Source: Hevea brasiliensis
Taxonomy: Eukaryota > Streptophyta > Magnoliopsida > Malpighiales > Euphorbiaceae
Length of the DNA: 64,000 bases
Direction of reading: 5' to 3'
Assembly (NCBI RefSeq): GCF_030052815.1
Contig: NC_079505.1
Location: 19,382,066 to 19,446,065 of the forward strand
Below the pieces are notes generated by a model, which worked only from the letters and a program-made list of their open reading frames with translations, had not been told where the DNA came from and did not search any database. Made by a program: the position numbers and the translations under genes. The stretch's first letter is position 1; every line of letters begins with the position of its first letter. Shown piece after piece: positions 11,774-25,400 of this stretch.

Positions 11774-12863
11774 CTACCTCCAGATTCGCCTCCAAATCCA
11801 CGCCCCTTGTCCTCGCCCTACATTGGCCACCGAATCGATCGCCGCCATGTTGGAAGTACCCGGATACAACTGGCGAGGAACATTTGCAACAGAACCCTGT
11901 GACCCCATCTGTGGCTCACTGAAAATGGGGCATTCTCTAGCAAAGTTGTCGGGTTGGCCACACCTGAAGCATACTCCTGATCCCATCAAACAAGGTCCTG
12001 AATGTCCTCTTCCATACTGTGCACACGGTGCCAAAGAGGATCTGAACTGCATCCGAATCTGCATTCGAACCGTGACCGCCGATCCGATCCGCTGGTCTAA
12101 ATCCTCGTGGTCTGTGTCTAAAACCACTCTTCTTGTTCCTACTTCTTCCTCTGTAATTATTCTAGCCACCATTGTCTGGAGTACCCATGGAAGGGACACC
12201 TGAGGAACCCTCTGCTCTGTTTTTCTTGGCTCTCCCGCTGTCATCCGCAGCATAGCTGATCTCTATCTGTCTAGCTCGATCAACTACCACGTCAAAAGAC
12301 TGATCAGACATCATGGCTAGGTTCGCATACCTCCTGTCAAGCCCCCTTAGGAATCTCTTCACCTTCATTGTTTCTGTAGCTCTGCTGCAGGGCATATCTG
12401 CTCAATTCCGTAAATTATGTAGCATATTCGCTCTGCACTGCCATTCGCCTTAAGGCCTCAAAGGCCCACCGCTTCGATCTCAAGCTTTCGCACAAACCGA
12501 TTGATAAAAAGTTCCACAAACTGAGCCCATGTCAAACCCTCCATCCGGGGTAACACGTAGTCATTCATCCATTGTCTAGGCATAGGCCCCATGACATGCT
12601 GCATACACTCTATCAATCTTCTATCACCAATCAGACTCGTTCTGCTGCCTGCATAGAATCCAAAATCGATATGCATCGTCTGACACATCATAGGTACCAG
12701 GCACCAACTTCTTGAAATTTATGATCTGTTTGTAAGGTTCTCCTCTTGGTGCGGTGGACTGCTGCTGCTGTGGAGGGTGGACCATATACTGCGCCATCAT
12801 ATCGATGGTTCTCTGCAACCCAGCTAGAGTAGCTGCCATGGGGTCCATGGGACCCTGTGCCAC
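11774..12863 (-). pseudogene. gypsy gag remnant
   Basis: Gag-like coding broken into at least four frames (12863-12624, 12691-12458, 12395-12162, 12253-11774). Recognisable features are a Gln/Pro-rich N-terminal part, a capsid-like stretch (MEGLTWAQFVELFINRF, KRFLRGLDRRYANLA) and a zinc knuckle CFRCGQPDNFAREC. In the knuckle, the spacing C-X2-C-X4-x-X4-C is kept but the usual His is Asn. The upstream frame contains a TAG near 12950 and the reported 12863 position is GTG, so the true start is not defined. A short gap and frame change separate it from the protease frame at 11767. Confidence 0.8.
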
Positions 12864-13226
12864 AAAAGACTGATCCTGAACTGGTGGCAGCTGCTCTTCT
12901 ACTTGAGCAGCTCTAGGCCTCCTACCCCGCCTCCTTAGGGCAAGCGCCTCATCCTATGTCGACACCTCGTCAGGCACATCTGTTACAGTGCAATGGCGCT
13001 CTCCTATACGCTCATTTTCCTAAAATTCAGCAGCATTAGCCCACAAAATTCAAAACTGTACATTACATAGCTCTATAGACTCATGTTTACACACAATATA
13101 TAAAGCAGAAACTAGAAGCAAAGATGACAATGCAAGACGAATATGGACCCTATTTTTCCGCATGTGACTCCTAGTAGACTCTTCCCAACATTTTAGATGA
13201 ACATTCCCTAAGAATCTGGAGCCTAA

Positions 13227-13238
13227 GCTCTGAAACCA
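13227..13238 (-). other. primer binding site (tRNA-iMet type)
   Basis: In the sense of the element this reads TGGTTTCAGAGC, four bases after the 5' LTR. It differs at one position from TGGTATCAGAGC, the usual plant initiator-Met tRNA priming site. Confidence 0.8.
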
Positions 13239-13242
13239 CATC

Positions 13243-15814
13243 TGTCACAACCCAATCTATGGGCCGGACCGGCACTAGGACCTGGGCCAGCCTAAAGCCC
13301 CCGAGGCCCGTAGTAAGCCTAACTGTTCATTAACCCAACTCTAAGGCCCATTTGGGCCCAATATCAAGAAAACAAACGGACAAAGTCCGGCCATAAAATG
13401 GACTTTCCAACGGGGAGTTTTCGACTCACCCGACCTGTAAACACAATAAATACTCAATTGGGGAGCTCAGCTCACCCTCCACATACTCATATCCTCATAA
13501 AAATAAATGGGAGCTCAGCTCCCTCATCCAATCCATCAAACATGCATATTATTATACGTTTACAGGTCCAACATGATAATAATATTACATACCATAATCA
13601 AATAAATACTTCTAACACATGCGAAAATTCTAGGAGTAAATAAAATTACACAAATATTGATAAACAACCTGCGAAGGAGAAAAGCAGATTAACCAAAATA
13701 AAATCCTCCTGAGCTCTAAAAATATTGAACAGAGTGAGCGTTGACTCGAGAGAGAGTAAAATATCTATTTTAACTATATTCTCTATAACTATCAAAAACT
13801 AATGGAGCCTTGAGTTTGAAATGCAACATCCACATCATTTTCACATCATAACATCAAAAGGTAATTTGGAGCACTCACGCACTCGTAGCATCAATCATAA
13901 CATATGGGAGCCGATCCCTATACGCTCTCTTAAATCCAACTCGTGCCGTGAAGAACTCAAGCCGGACTTTCGCTTAATAAGCCAAATCGAGGGTCCCAGC
14001 GAAGAACTCAAGCCGTGACTACCCCTTGAAGGATCGGGTCCCAGCGAAGAACCCAAGCCGTGACTACCCGTCCTATCCATAGTCCACACCACATCACACG
14101 CACGCCAACGCACGCACACTGCTCCAAATTACCACAACAACATTATGGCACTTTTAACATTTATCAATTCATCATAAATCGTGCCTAGAGTTTAACTACA
14201 TAAATATATGCATATAAGTGATGCATGGGCATACTTGAACATATAATAATAGTGAAATTACAATTAAAATTAATATTTTACTCACAGACTTGACGACAAT
14301 CACGTGGGTCTGGCGGAGGAAGAAGGTCATCGCTCACGACAATTATATTACAATTATTTAATACAATCTGACTCAATACAAACAAAGAAAAAGACCAATT
14401 ACGTCCTAAGTCGTGCCGAAAATCCGGCAGAGTCTCCCCTATACCTAGGACCTACCCAACCTGCAAAAGGGTTCAAAACACACTTCTATACTCACAATCC
14501 ATATATTCACAACTCAATCACATCACACAGCCCCTCCTGGGCCCATCAAATCAATCACCCATCACAATACGCAAAATTTCAATTTAGTCCTTATTATTGA
14601 TCATTTTTGCAAAAACTGCCCAAACAAGCTCTAAAAATTATAAAACTTTGCCCCGCGGTCCTTAGCAATATTACTAAGCTATTGCAAAAAGAATCATAAT
14701 TTTCTAAGCTACCACGAATATTTTATGGATTTTTAATCCTATTTAAGTACTAGAAAATTACGAAAAAATAAGGTTCGGGTTTACCTTTGCCGATTCCGAC
14801 TTCGGGGATGCACTCGGGACGTCTGACAATGGGGGGGGGTAGCCAAAACCTCGGTCCAATTTGGAGACTTTTCCAGATCGGTCCGTTCGCCTAATTTCGC
14901 AGACCGTCAATCGCCGAATTTCCGTGAATCGAGGATACCTACACGGCCCATAACACGGGGTTAGTACATAAATTTTTCAGAATTTTCTAAGCTCATTTAA
15001 TGCTCGGAAAAACACCGCGGTTCGTGGGACCCACCGAAAAACGGTGTCGGAAAAATTCGAAATTTATGTCGCTATAAGCTCTCGACGAATGGAGCGTGCT
15101 GGTGGCCTCGGTTTTCTCGTGGGATTCACGGTTTTCGAGAAATCTAGCCCAAAAGTCGAAATGGGCTAAAATCTTCCCGAGCAAAAATTGGACAAACCGC
15201 TCGATGGATTTCGGCGTTCTTGGTGTCTATGGAAAGCTCTCGCCGAGTAGATGATTTTCGACACAAGACCCCATCCAATCGGTGGCCGGATCGGCCGAAT
15301 TTGGCCGGGGAAGCTGAAGGCTACGCGGCAGGGGGGTTTTCGCGCGTTTTTCTGGTGGCGCGGCGCGGCTGGGCTGGCCGTGGTGGGCCGGGTGGTCGGG
15401 GTGGGGAGGAGAGAGAAACGAGAGAGAAAAGGGAGAGGGCCATCGCGCGCGGGAGGGAAGAGAAAAAGAGAAGAAGACCGGTCTGATTCGATCGGTCCGA
15501 TCCGGTCCTGTTCGATTCGGCCGGTTCGATTCGAAATACAAAATTTTAAATTTTTACTCTGCCTCGGGACCGAAAACGAGGTCCAAAAATTCCGAAAAAA
15601 TTCCATAAAACTCAGAAAAATACGTAGACTCCAAATATATTTTTAGTTTTGCTACGTGGTCTTTAAATTAATTTTTAAAAATCATCAAAGTTTATATTTT
15701 CGGAAAATCGAACCCGATTTTTAAAATCCGAAAAATCTCAAAAAAATTCCTAAAATTTAAATAAAATTAAAATACCAAAAATGCTCATAAATTTAATATT
15801 TTTGGGGTGTTCCA
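13243..15814 (-). repeat. 5' LTR of gypsy element
   Basis: LTR of about 2572 bp, upstream in the sense of the element and the partner of 5621-8239. It is shorter through many small deletions, for example around 13700-13940, 14310-14340 and 15320-15400. It begins TGTCACAACCC and ends GGTGTTCCA. Confidence 0.92.
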
Positions 15815-16812
15815 TATTTTATTATTAAAAAACATTTTATTAAGTGTAAACTTATTTAGTCTTAGCAGAAAATATAAAGGTTTAATTCTGAACGAACTTA
15901 ATTGAAGGTATAAGAGTTTATTTAGACTTTTTTTCCATTTGAAAATAGTTTCGGATCCCTATCAATTAATAGCCTTCTTTTTAATCAATCGATATTTTTT
16001 AGATGGTTTTAATTGATGGATGAAATCACCTCTCTAACTTAGTTGATATTTTATCAAGTTGGTGGAACTTAAATTTATTTATTTATTTATTTATCAACAA
16101 ACATTTTAATATTTTTGGTTCTGATTGCAGATCCTCTCGAAAGATGAAGATAAAAGCTTTGGTTGAGAGATTAGTCCCCAAAGCATTGAGGTGGAGAGAA
16201 GACTAGCTAAGACCTTTACTTGATTTTCAAAAATGAGTCAAAAGCTTGGTTCACAATAAAGTTTTGTACAAGTATAGTTCAAGCTTGCTGAAAAGGCAGT
16301 TGAGCTCGTCGAGGATTCAGCCAAAGCTGAAGCAACTGAGTTGAAAATTTTGCCATGATGATTTATCACGTGTTCGAACTCGGGATTTTCCAATTCTAAG
16401 CTCTAGGTCAAAATAAAATGAGCCTAAATTCAAGAACAGTGGAGCCCTTCAACTTGCTGAGGAGAAAACAGGCAAAAAAGCATTCTGGGAGCAAAGGTAG
16501 CTGACTAGAAGTGGAACTGGGTTAGCTATATTAATTTAACTTAGCTAACAAATTTTGGAAAGTTATAGTTTGCTGTTCATAAGCTAAACACTATATAATT
16601 ACTAGCAGAAAATGACACCTAGCAAGGTATTCTTTTTTTTATTGGTGCTTTTTTTTTTTAGCACAGTGAGTCTCATTCTTATTCGTTTTACCTTTTTTGA
16701 TGTTTACTTGGGCAATTTGACTGTTTTTTTTTTAATATTTTTATTTAAATTTAATTTATTATCTACTTAAGAAAAAAATTTATTAAAATTATCTTGGATT
16801 GATGATAGATTG

Positions 16813-16863
<51 letters not shown>

Positions 16864-17719
16864 TTTGAAATTTTAGCTCTCTAGTATTTTAGGTATAGGA
16901 TATCTGTAAAAATTATTCTACTCAAATTTAATTAATTTTTAGTATTTAAAAAATTATTTTTAATTATTCAAATTAATTTTAAACTTATTATTATTATTCA
17001 AAAAATATTTAAATTCATTTAATTTTCTATATTTTAATTTATAATTTATATAAAAATATTTTTTATTATTAATTTATTTTTTTAATTTAATAATTTTATA
17101 AAATATTTAAAATATATTTATTTAAAATATAATATTTAAAAATTTATAAATATTATTATAAAAAATATATATTTTATATTTAATTAATTATTTATATAAA
17201 CATATTTAGGTAATAAACATCATGCAAAATCTGAATTCCGCCTGAATCTATCACAAGAATTATTCCTCAAGCTCAATCCACCATAAACTTAATTTTATGT
17301 AGGATCCAATCAAATTGCATAGTAAATATGGACAGAGAAAAATGCCTAAATTTTTATAATTCAGGTTATCCTTTAATTTATTGTGGGAGAAGGTGATTTT
17401 TTTGCATCTTAATTTGCTGGCTTTTGCTTTGACGGTTTTTAAAGGAGTATATGCAAGATTGGCTGCATCATCATCATCATCATCATCATCGTTGTTGTTG
17501 CGGTTTTCGCTTATCATTTGATTAGGTTGGATGTATATTTTATTCTTCCCCTTGAATCTCCTTTGATAAAATTATCTTAAAAAAATTGGGTAAATTAGCA
17601 ATTTGCCCCTTAAACTTATCATTAAAGTACAAATCACTCCAAAATTAATTTTGCTGGCAAATTAGCCTGTAGATTTTATTTTTTGGGGACAATCAAAATC
17701 TTAATTCTGATTAAATTAA

Positions 17720-17785
<66 letters not shown>

Positions 17786-19613
17786 CAATATCGTTACTAC
17801 ATGAGAGAGAGAGAGAGTATATGTGAGCATCTTGCAATTGCAATGATTGCAATTTAATAGTAATGAATCATTGCAATTATGATTAAAGAGTTGGATTTAG
17901 ATTGAAATAGTTGAATTCTGCGGATCCTCCTCACCCCTTTAAAAGTTTTATACTCCCCACCTATTGAAATTAAATGGGATAACTTTTGTTGGGTTTTCTT
18001 TCTTTGGTTGATCCATGGAGCTATAATCTTATTTTAAACTCCTTTTCTATGATTCTATCATTCTTTATTCTCTACAATATGTTGCTTATAATTTCTCATG
18101 ATTAGCAACCATTTGATGGAGAATCTTTTGCAGACTTGTGATACCTCTCAACCCACTCCATAGGATCTTTCATCATCATATGTTCTTTAGATTGGTGGAA
18201 AGTTAACCATTAATATGGATTCTTATTTCATAATATAGAAGGTTAAAATTTAAATGGGTACTTATTAGGAACTAAATGCATAAAAATTTAAAAGTGGGCT
18301 AAAAAAAATATAATGATTCGGTCCACAAAATATATATTCTATTGGCAAGGATTAATACAAGTAGCTTTAGACTTATTAAAGGTTGGTTTGGATCCTGAAT
18401 TGAATTGGGATTGACTCAAATTATTGAGATCAAGCCTTAAACCAGAGTTAAGGGCTAATTTAAGGTTCTTCTCCCTTCAATCGGGTTTGGAATTAATCGA
18501 TTTGAACCGAAAACGATCCAATTTAAAATTTTAATTTTTTTTATAAATATTTATATTGAGTTTATATTTGAGTTTTTTTAAATTTTTTTTACATTAAAAA
18601 CTAATAAATTCGAACTATTTCAAATTAAACTCAGATTAGTTTAAAATAGTTTTAGAAAGACTGTCGCTAAGTCTACATAATCTTATCTTATTTTGCAGAA
18701 AGATTATTTAATAACTAGAAAATGCTTCTCAATCATATCAAACCTAATCAAAATAAATAATTTTGCAAATGATAAAGACACTAATTAAGCTTGAAAGCAG
18801 GAAGAAATGGACCCATTAAATTAAATGGGAAAAAATAATATTAATCATTGAAAATTCAATGGTATGCATTGCATAGTACATATTTATCATTCCTCCATAA
18901 TAGACCATACTTTTTTTCCCTAACCTTTTATAAAGCAATTCAAGATTTATTTAATTCAATTTTTTTTCAAATATTTAATTCAATTTAATTAATAAAAGGA
19001 ATAAGCATGAAACAATTGCATGTTGCATGATAGGACTACCTGCCCCACTTCCCGCCGTTTGATGCAATCATGCTCTTTGTTATTATTATTATTTTGGAGC
19101 CTTTAGGTCAAAATAATGATGCTGAGTTTTTAATAGATGTAAAATTGAAGAGAAAACTGTATTTGGCTTGTAGTGGAGACAATGGTTACTTTTAAATTAA
19201 TTAATTTCTATAATACAAATTTTTATTTTTTTTTAAATAAAGTAATTCTGATCCTTAAAATATTGATTAATATTAATTTTAATCTTTAAAATTTAATCCT
19301 CAATTATCATAATAAAATTTTCACTATATTTTAGAATTATATTTTGATTTTTATGAAAGAGTGAAGTCAGAAAATTAAATCAATAAGGTAACAAAATTTA
19401 TTTTACTTAATTAAAAAAATATTATATAAAATAATAAAATATTTAATTAGAGAAAAATAACGGATGCAAATTTTTTTATATAATAAAAATAGACTAAAAG
19501 TGTAAAAAAATTCATAAAACAATAAATTTAATAATTTTAAATTTACTATTATTATTGTCAATTTTATTTTTTAGAAATATTATATCATCGCTTTGTTATC
19601 AATTCTATTAAAA

Positions 19614-19687
<74 letters not shown>

Positions 19688-20149
19688 TAATAATAAAAAA
19701 GAAAAAAAATCAATTAATAGAGAATGAAACAAATTAAAAGAAAATGAAAGAAAAGATTAGATTTTTTTGTAAATATGAGAATGAGTAAGATATTTAAAAA
19801 AAATAGCATTCTAGAGAATAATTAAATCCTTTTTAAAATATAATATTAAGAAAATTTTTATTTTTTATTGTAATTGATTTAAAATTTCACACAAAATCTT
19901 TTTAATTTATTTTTTTATTTGATGATATTTAAATTTTTATATAATTATTTTTAAAAAAGAAAATTATATGAATTACCTTTTTATTATTTGAGTGGGTCGA
20001 TAATTCATCTTCGATGGAATTTCTTCTAATTATTGATCCACTTTATTATATGTAAATCCTTCTTGTTCCTATGTCTTAGAATTTAATTGTACTTTAATTT
20101 TTTTTTAACATAGTTTTAGAGGGAATAAAATAGTTAAATTTAAAATAGT

Positions 20150-20181
<32 letters not shown>

Positions 20182-22490
20182 CTTGAGTTACACTTCTAGA
20201 TTTTTTTTTTCAATAAAAGATAACTTGGCAATATTGAGATAATATTAATTGTTTGGAAAAAGGTTGTAACCTTTGTTGCTCTGTTCAAATTGTGAGTAAG
20301 TTACACAAACACACACATGTATATATAATTCATTGATAAAAAAATTAGATTAATATAACACATACACGTGCACACGCACATATAATTTATTGATAGAAAG
20401 ACTGATTTAATTCATTACAGATAAAATACAACAGCAAATTATGAATCCAAATTCAAAATTATTTTAGACCTAGCTTACTTACAGAAATCCTAGAACTCCA
20501 ATACTAAATCTGAAAATACATCACAAAAGCACTTAATATTTCACTTGGGGTGGAGTAACTAGACTAATGGTGGCACAAATTAGAAGTGTAAAAGTGTAAC
20601 TTTAAAACCAACTTAATTTTACAATTCAGGTTAACAAGCTCCTGTCAAGCAAGGACTCATTTCAAACAGAGTTTCATAGGTTCTCAGAGCAACTTAAGAG
20701 ACTGAGTGACCACAAATAATAGTGGAAATGTCATCTGGGGATGCCAACCCAATATATTTATAACCATATTGCTTTTATTTAAAAACTTGGACAGTCAATT
20801 TCTAAGACCAATGTGCCAAATTACGCATCATTACTTGGGCAGCATGCCCACTCTTTTTCTTTCACCTCTACTTCATTATTAACATATTATGATTAGTTAA
20901 TTGCTTAATTTTCGTAAAAAAAATTTTAATTAATTAATTAGCCATGATGAATGGACTTAATGGACCTTTCGCACCATCTTGTTATGCAATAATTAACACT
21001 TTCATATATTTTAAAAATATATATGATAATTCTTTTAAATTTTGATGATGTCATATATTTTTATTTTTTGTATAATTTTATAATTTTGAACTCAAAGTAA
21101 AAATATTTTAATATCACTCAGAATAAAATACCATTTGATTTATGGATTTTATAATTTTAAACATTTTTATTTCTAAATTTATATTATTATTAACATTTTA
21201 ATTTTCATTAACTAACAATAAAATTAGTAAAAAAAAATAGATAAATAAAAGTGCTTAATGAAATCAAAATTTAGAGAGATTTTCATTTATTTTTTATTAT
21301 ATAAGAATTTATGTATTAATTATGACATGTTTGGATGGAAAAATAATTTATCCTATCTTGGAAGAAGATTTGGCAATTAGAATGTCCAATTATGATCAAG
21401 TAGTCTATGTCTTTGCACAAGAGCTCGGGTCCTCTGTGAAAGGAGATAAAGTTTAGTCGTATTATTGGTGGTGCATTCATGACATAAATTTGACATCCCA
21501 TCGGAAGTGATGTAAAATAAAGTTATTTTTATTTTTATTTTTTTTAATTTTAAAGAGAAGGCTCTACAAACTAAACTAGTCAGTGAGATACAACTAATAG
21601 ATATACTATGAGAGTATTTAGTTTAATTTATAAAAATTAGTTTATAAGCGCTAGATGCTGGTAAGTTAATTTGAAATTATAAATATTTAAAATTTTATAT
21701 ATTTAATTAAAGTGCTTATAAGTGACTGATAAATAGTTGATGTGTTAGCTTATAAATATATTTATTATTAAAATTACAAAAAAAAAAAGATGAGATATAT
21801 AATGAAATTTTAATAATTAAATGAGAATAATATGGTAAAATACTTGATTAAATTAATTTATAAATATCAAAAAGAAAAGATTATTTTTCCAATTTATTTT
21901 TTTTTTTAGGTTATAAACTAAAAAAATATGATAAACAAATAGATAAATTTATATTTAGAGATCAGTTTATAAGCTGGTTTGATTTCACCGGCTTATAAGT
22001 AAAGACAAATATCCTCTTAACTTAATGGTATTGAAATTATCTTTGATAATATAATTCAATATGAATTATATTATCCTCATATGAGATTTTTAGGAAAGAA
22101 TATCGAGTTAGCCCTTGTAAATAGTTTAATGCACTTTGTCCTTTCTACCTTTTAAAGGAAATTCATGGACCGACTCTATCTATTCATTGAAAAGAATTGA
22201 AATTTAATATATTTCTTATGCACCCACAAATATTATATTCAATTTTAATCAGAATTAGAATCAATCCATATTGATTAACTGTCTTCATTATTATTTTTTA
22301 TTTTGTATTTTCTAAATCATTCTCGTAGGAGATTCAGCCTCAAGTTCGAATCTCAGTTAAACACAATTATAAAAACTGATGGATGCACTAAAATAGGAAA
22401 ACCAAAACACATCCTATTATGAAAATTAGCAATTACACGAAGGAAATTGTGGTGGTAATATATTTTACAAAAGAAGATATAAAACTTGAG
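15815..22490. other. AT-rich intergenic DNA with microsatellites
   Basis: No gene is supported. Microsatellites: (TA)n at 16817-16861, 17722-17783, 19616-19682 and 20155-20181, plus a (CAT)n run near 17466-17490. The stretch at 18366-18530 has GATTTGAACCGAAAACGATCC-like text of dispersed plant repeats. The piece at 16120-16500 is less AT-rich and unassigned. Confidence 0.55.
21608..22015. mobile_element. possible hAT-like MITE
   Basis: The left part (GAGTATTTAGTTTAATTTATAA, then ATAAGCGC) is loosely mirrored at the right (TTATAAGCTGG, CCGGCTTATAAGTAAAG, AAATATCC). GCTTATAAG words recur throughout. This resembles AT-rich non-autonomous hAT-type MITEs, but the inverted repeats are diverged and no 8-bp target duplication was found. 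Confidence 0.33.
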
Positions 22491-25400
22491 TTAGTCCGTG
22501 AAGGAAACTTGGATTTTGTTGGGTAGACATGTACCCATGAATCCATCCTCCAAAACTTTACCTTCAAAACAAAGCCTAATTCCCACACCCTCTTTCCCTC
22601 CAATTTTAACTCTTTGCAAGGTTTTTTGAAAGATGTCTTTTAGCCATCTTTCAAGCAAACTGTTAACAAAAGAACCATATCCTTCTAATACCTCTTCTAA
22701 TATCCTCTCTTCAATGCTAAAACCATTTACATTTTGTTCACCAAATACCTCCCCCATACACCTCTTTATCTTGGACGAGAAAACCTCTGCCATCTCCCTG
22801 TCCTGAGCCTGATTTCTATTAAAAACATACCTGTTCTTTATCATATCAAGAAACCCAGTTGAAGTAACAGGATCAGAGGTGGTTTCACGAGTTAAATCGC
22901 TCGATATGGGGCTAAACTCCCCTTGTTTTTCTTCACTTTCATCGTCTTCATTGGCCTTGATGTTGAGATCAAGTGTGTTGAAGCTTGACTGCCTTGAGAA
23001 GTCTTTTTTCACGTTTCCATTTTCAATTTCTTTGTTTTCACTGATTCTTGGACTCTTGGTCTTGCTTGAAATGTCCCACTCAGCTTTTCTCTTATGATCC
23101 TTGTTGGTTGGAGTTTTTTCCTCCACCTCCAAGGTCATCCTGATAACAGAATCTTGATCCACCTTTCCATCTTCATAGCTCATGAAATGACCACCTGTTG
23201 TTAAAATGAATATTGCTTGGCTAATGTTCCCTGATTCTCCAAATTTTCCAGTTTCAAATCCATTAGCAAGGAGTTTCATGAACTGCGTATCAGCAAAATC
23301 AACATCTTCCACCAAAGCAACAATCTTCTCTTGATTTCTTAAAGTTTTTTCTATTGTCTCTGAATATGTGGCTTCATTATCCTTTTTCCTCATGTTCATG
23401 CAGAGTAGAAAATCAACAGACCCCAAAACAGACTCTGCAATTGCAAGGGCCAATCTTCTTTTTCCTAGAGCGTCATTGCCTTGGATAAGTAGCCAAGTCC
23501 CTTTTCCAGTTGATTTGGATTCAATCAAAGCTTCTACTATAGAATGAATAGTGTCAGATTGCCAAGGCACGTTCTCTTGCAATAACTTGCACAAATCACT
23601 CCTCCCTTTGTCCCTTCCTCCAATATCAGTGCAGAAAGAATTGCCAAGTTCAAGCGTGATCTTGACTTCCCTACCCTGAGAGTTCTTGAGAGAATCCAAG
23701 TTTGGTTCCCCTGGCATGTGCTTTTGTGTTTCACTGCCAAAGTTGAAATCAATAGTGCATGACTGTTGACGTCTAAATTTAGGCACAAAATTGGAGGTCT
23801 GATTAGGCTTTAGGACCGAATCTCTGAAGGAGATTGAATTTGAATCTGAGAAGATGTTGTTTTGGCTTGGCCACCAAGGATAGGAGGAAGCATATGAATA
23901 GCTCTTCCCAATTAGGCATTGGTTGTCGTTGTACAAAGTAGTGGAACCTAAATGACTTTGAATATGCCTTCCTTGGTGGTGCAGGCCCTGGCAGAATCTA
24001 TTCCATTTTCTTCTCAACTCAGCCAATTCATCCTGACAAATTTAAATTACCAAGTAAGATCCTGAAATAATTTTGGAAACTTACATATGTAGGTCTCAAT
24101 CCAAGTGGATTACCTTTTGATTAGCATTAGTGCCTTGTGGATGAAGCCAAGAAGGCAAATTTTTCTGCTGCCCTGGTTTGAAGAGTTGAGCTTCTTTTTC
24201 ATAACTGGAGGTGCATTCTGCACAGCAAGTTAGCTTATCTTCCTCATCCTTTCCATTGGCAATGAAAGGTTTTGTTTCCAGTAACTGAGATGGGTTTTGG
24301 GAGAAGGTTACCCTTGATTCATTGATACTGCAAACAAAATTAATTAATGTGTTAGTGAAGATGCAGAATTTTTATATTAAAGAGGTGTATGATCAGACTG
24401 TACAGCATCTTCCCTGATGAATCATGTGTCACTTTTTTTTCGAAATTGAATAGAGCATTACCAAAAATATACAGTTCAAAACACAAGAGCGTTAGAGAGG
24501 AAAACTTAACCATTTTTGTCATTAAAGTAGAAGGGTTCTGCAACAAAGTGAAGGATTTCAGGTTTCAGTTACAATGTTTCGCTTAAATCTAAGAGTTTGA
24601 CCAATAAAAAAATATTCTAAAGTAGGTCCATTTTCAAGAATATGGTAACTTCCTGGGGTCTCATGCAATCCTGATCCTCTACAAACAGGACAAACAAAAT
24701 GCCAATCCAGGACAGGATAAAATAAAAATAATTAATAATTAAAAAAATAATCCCATATCCAAAAGGTCAAAAAAAGGAAAATTTTTTTATTGGAAAAATG
24801 GAAGTAGCCTTTGTGAAAGTTTCAACAGAGATTCATATCTTCCAAGTGAATAGTTCCTATGCCTTGATTCAAACAAAAACACAAAAGAAAGTTGATCAAA
24901 TAAGAAACATCAAAAAGTAACAAACTTTTTTTAAACAAAAAAAAGGAAGAAATACAGCAATCAAAACCTTCCCTTTCCATTTCTTTTGTTTTGCACTCTT
25001 CTTTTATTACAAAATCTGCAATATGCAGTTGCTATATCCTGACACCAGAACAATGCAAAAGCATATATGCAACGACAGTGAGTGATTCATTCTGTCTTAC
25101 CAAACCGCACTTTTCACAGGTGTTTTGGCCTCATTCAGACCATAAAGGCACACACATAACACTAAACTACAATCCAAAATAAAAGCTTCAACCTTCAATT
25201 AATGGATGACCATCAATGAATAATACAGAATATATCCGTGCCATGGGTCTGTAAAAATTTATAAACATACTGAAAAAAAAAAAGAAAAAGAAAATGAGCA
25301 AGAGTTCATGATTTACCTGGAACCATGGAGGCTCAAACCAAGTCCTCCTGAGGGAACTGAAACAGCTTGAAGTGACCACTGAATCTCCAGAGGAGGTTGC

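Larger units (their letters stand above)
5621..15814 (-). mobile_element. Ty3/gypsy chromovirus (Tekay/Del-like), full length, decayed
   Basis: Complete LTR retrotransposon of 10.2 kb in minus orientation. The two LTRs begin TGTCAC and end in CA (TGTTACA at 8239, TGTTCCA at 15814). They are flanked by the 5-bp target duplication TATTT (5616-5620 and 15815-15819). The primer binding site lies next to the LTR at 13243 and the polypurine tract next to the LTR at 8239. The order gag, protease, RT, RNase H, integrase and a C-terminal chromodomain-like segment places it among plant chromoviruses. The ~2.6-kb LTRs and chromodomain text suggest the Tekay/Del branch (inference). Frameshifts and stops break gag, the RT-RNase H junction and integrase, so it is probably non-autonomous now. 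The two LTRs differ by many substitutions and small indels, which points to an insertion that is not recent. Confidence 0.92.
5379..15927. mobile_element. possible TIR element hosting the gypsy insertion
   Basis: GACTAAATAAATTC at 5379-5392 is mirrored by GAGTTTATTTAGAC at 15914-15927, whose reverse complement is GTCTAAATAAACTC. Similar AAGG/AATTAA text follows in both arms. The intervening DNA, apart from the gypsy element, is about 350 bp. This fits a small MITE-like element split by the retrotransposon. The arms are diverged and no target duplication was established for the outer element. Confidence 0.35.

Noticed and set aside
17260..17517. Open frame with a poly-Asp run
   Set aside because: It is produced by a (CAT)n/(ATG)n microsatellite. 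No homology is visible.
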